This document shows, piece by piece, positions 21,831 through 23,206 of a DNA stretch of 23,206 nucleotides (position 1 is its first letter; every line of letters starts with the position of its first letter). Source of the DNA: Phycisphaera mikurensis NBRC 102666 (lineage in GTDB: Bacteria > Planctomycetota > Phycisphaerae > Phycisphaerales > SM1A02). The notes under the pieces are model-generated. The model ran no database searches and had not been told where the DNA came from. It saw only the letters and a program-made list of their open reading frames with translations. The stretch spans positions 1 through 23,206 of the forward strand of contig CAMBSR010000011.1 of the NCBI GenBank assembly GCA_945870475.1, in the 5' to 3' direction. Made by a program: the position numbers and the translations under genes.

Positions 21831-22374
21831 GCAGCACGCCTTCCTCGCGCGCCACCCGGTCCACCAGTCGGGTGGTCACCACGAGGAACGCAACCAGCCC
21901 AACGGAGATGAAGCCCATGAACACCACGATGGGCCACCAGGGCAGGGTGTCCATCTCCTTGATGGCAACCCGCGCGGTGCCCTCCACGATGTAGGCAAAG
22001 AGGAACACGACCGTCGCGCCCGTCCAGAGAAGGAAGACCCGCGTCGGCGCCAGTACGCGCATCCGCCCGATCGGCGAGAGCCGTACGAAGAGCTCCTTGT
22101 TCGGCACGTTGATGAGTGCGGGCGTGCGCATCGCCATCCAGTCGAGGAACAGCGCGATCGCGGCAAAGAGCGCCACCAGCAGCACGCTCATCCCGGGCAG
22201 CAGGAACCACTCCCAGCCGCGGTCGGCCCATCGGTCGGGCGCACCGCTGCCGTTGAAATGCATGGGAATCCGGTCGGGCAGATGCGGGTACCACGCGAGC
22301 GCCCGCCACCAGATCAGCGCCTGGCCGGCGACCAGGAGCGCGATGCATGCGAACAATGCGCGGCGAAGGAGCAC
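21823..22374 (-). CDS. DUF1648-domain membrane protein
   Basis: A 183-residue integral membrane protein with about four helices: near residues 5-25, 58-80, 112-132 and 146-167. The loop after helix 1 has WYPHLPDRIPMHFNGSGAPDRWAD, the DUF1648 signature (compare LPDxIPxHFNxxGxPDxW) found in SdpI-type immunity proteins and many transporter-associated proteins. No partner toxin is seen. Function unknown. The start is a GTG at 22374 with TAGGCT 6 nt upstream and no Shine-Dalgarno; the ATG at 22379 is out of frame. Its stop (TAG, 21823-21825) lies 8 nt inside the end of mscS on the opposite strand. It follows the arsM-like gene by 74 bp on the same strand. Confidence 0.85.
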   Translation of the reverse strand: MLLRRALFACIALLVAGQALIWWRALAWYPHLPDRIPMHFNGSGAPDRWADRGWEWFLLPGMSVLLVALFAAIALFLDWMAMRTPALINVPNKELFVRLSPIGRMRVLAPTRVFLLWTGATVVFLFAYIVEGTARVAIKEMDTLPWWPIVVFMGFISVGLVAFLVVTTRLVDRVAREEGVLLR

Positions 22375-22380
22375 GGCATG

Positions 22381-22386
22381 AGCCTA
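22381..22386 (-). promoter_or_regulatory. Candidate -10 box (TAGGCT) for leaderless DUF1648 gene
   Basis: Minus-strand TAGGCT, then 6 nt (CATGCC), then GTG at 22374. Same hexamer and spacer as the gldA-like gene. No clear -35. Confidence 0.45.
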
Positions 22387-22448
22387 GCGCAGGTGCGTGG
22401 TGCGCAGGTCGGCTGCCCACCGCGCTGGATCTTCCGCCGCAGACCCAC

Positions 22449-23206
22449 CTACCGCTTCACGGCCATCACGTCCATGCTGGTCACGAACTCGCTTGGCTTG
22501 CTTCCGGCGGGCAGTTTCTCGACGATCTTGCAGTAGAGCGGGTCTTCCCAATTGGTGAGCGCATCCACGTAGTCGGGCTTCGATTGCAGCCGCACGTCGG
22601 TCAGGCCCGCCGCAGTCACCTGCGCACGGACCTCGTCAACGAGCACCGCGCCCGCCACGCACCCCACCAGCGCTTCCAGGTCGACGCGCACGGCCTCGGG
22701 CAGCGGGCGCAGGAGCGCCAGGTCGGAGACCGCCACCCGGCCACCGGGCTTCAGGACGCGGGCAATCTCCCGCCATACCTGCTCCTTCTCCGGCGAGAGG
22801 TTGAGGACGCAATTGGAAATCACCACGTCCACGCTCGCATCCGCCACCGGCAGGTGCTCGATCTCGCCGAGCCGGAATTCCACGTTCGTGAGCCCGGTCT
22901 GCGCCGCGTACGACGTGGTGTTCCGCCGCGCCTTGCTCACCATCTCGGGCGTCATGTCGACGCCGATCACGCGTCCCGTGGCGCCCACCTTCGCGCCCGC
23001 GATGAAGCAGTCGAACCCGCCGCCGGCACCAAGGTCAAGCACCACCTCGCCCGGTCGAAGCGATGCCACCGCGGTGGGATTGCCGCACGAGAGACCCATG
23101 TTGGCGCCCTCGGGTGCCACGGCCAGTTCGGCCTGTGAGTAGCCGATGGCCGAGGCCAATTGTTCGGGCGTGAACGTGGCGGGGCCGCAGCAACCGCCTC
23201 CTGCCG
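22449..23206 (-). CDS. arsM: ArsM-type arsenite S-adenosylmethionine methyltransferase, 5' end missing
   Basis: The C-terminal ~252 residues of a class I SAM methyltransferase that methylates As(III) to less toxic or volatile species in the cytoplasm. The frame stays open to the window edge, where it reads GGGCCGPATFTPEQLASAIG, so the start is outside. Motifs: VAPEGANMGLSCGNPTA, the SAM site VLDLGAGGGFDCFIAG, VIGVDMTPEMV, EFRLGEIEHLPVAD and VISNCVLNLSPEK, then VLKPGGRVAVSDLA. The As-binding cysteines of ArsM are matched by LSCGN, SNCV and VGCVAGA, with an extra CC pair near the N-terminal edge. The stop is TAG at 22449-22451. No arsR, arsB or arsC is visible, but the upstream side is cut off. 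Confidence 0.92.
   Translation of the reverse strand, partial: AGGGCCGPATFTPEQLASAIGYSQAELAVAPEGANMGLSCGNPTAVASLRPGEVVLDLGAGGGFDCFIAGAKVGATGRVIGVDMTPEMVSKARRNTTSYAAQTGLTNVEFRLGEIEHLPVADASVDVVISNCVLNLSPEKEQVWREIARVLKPGGRVAVSDLALLRPLPEAVRVDLEALVGCVAGAVLVDEVRAQVTAAGLTDVRLQSKPDYVDALTNWEDPLYCKIVEKLPAGSKPSEFVTSMDVMAVKR

Noticed and set aside
21831..22536. Long in-frame extension of mscS beyond 21830
   Set aside because: It is antisense to the DUF1648 gene, is rich in His, Arg, Pro and Glu with no MscS similarity, and loses the third-position GC bias exactly at 21768.

Overview
The window is high-GC bacterial chromosome, densely packed with single-copy housekeeping and accessory genes. The best lineage guess is Planctomycetota, class Phycisphaerae. 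The main clue is a secreted protein ending in VPAPGAVALLGV... plus a run of arginines, the PEP-CTERM-like tail common in that group. The mix of large secreted enzymes, lipoproteins and a monomeric isocitrate dehydrogenase fits but does not prove it. I see no rRNA, tRNA, CRISPR array, transposase or phage gene. No stretch over 300 bases lacks a gene; the largest gaps are 4203-4431, 8986-9156 and 11535-11688.

Layout. 1-914: 3' part of an Nramp metal transporter (+). 955-2157: TruD tRNA pseudouridine synthase (+). 2164-2655: META-domain lipoprotein (-). 2791-3360: small DUF6265-like secreted protein (+). 3375-4202: HisN-like phosphatase (-). 4432-5175: PEP-CTERM-like exported protein (+), closed by a hairpin terminator. 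5246-8985: leftward run of a 67-aa protein, a PCMT/erythromycin-esterase-like fusion and two tandem triple-BON proteins, read here as a stress or protein-damage module. 9157-11534: leftward pair of a YHYH lipoprotein with a collagen-like tail and a HupE/UreJ-type membrane protein, translationally coupled. 11689-13926: monomeric NADP isocitrate dehydrogenase (+). 13988-16060: exported GH2 glycosidase (+). 16080-17183: GldA-type dehydrogenase (-). 17289-18431: unrecognised 380-aa protein (+). 18500-19168: exported protein with three Cys-rich YHS/TRASH-like repeats (+), with a strong terminator. 19240-20115: ATP-grasp enzyme (-). 20203-21830: MscS channel with an apparent one-base frameshift (+). 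21823-22374: DUF1648 membrane protein (-). 22449-23206: ArsM-type arsenite methyltransferase, 5' end outside the window (-).

Two observations stand out. First, six genes without a Shine-Dalgarno sequence (truD, the META lipoprotein, hisN-like, gldA, ATP-grasp, DUF1648) each have a TANNNT hexamer 6-8 nt before the start codon. This is the geometry of leaderless transcripts made from a -10-only promoter. Genes with a clear Shine-Dalgarno lack that placement. Second, the mscS reading frame shifts by one base at about 21768. The shifted frame gives a natural C-terminus and stop, whereas the unshifted frame runs about 700 bases antisense through the neighbouring gene. A perfect 11-bp inverted repeat that includes the Shine-Dalgarno of the Cys-rich repeat protein is a third candidate for regulation.

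All family calls come from motif recognition by eye; no database search was run.
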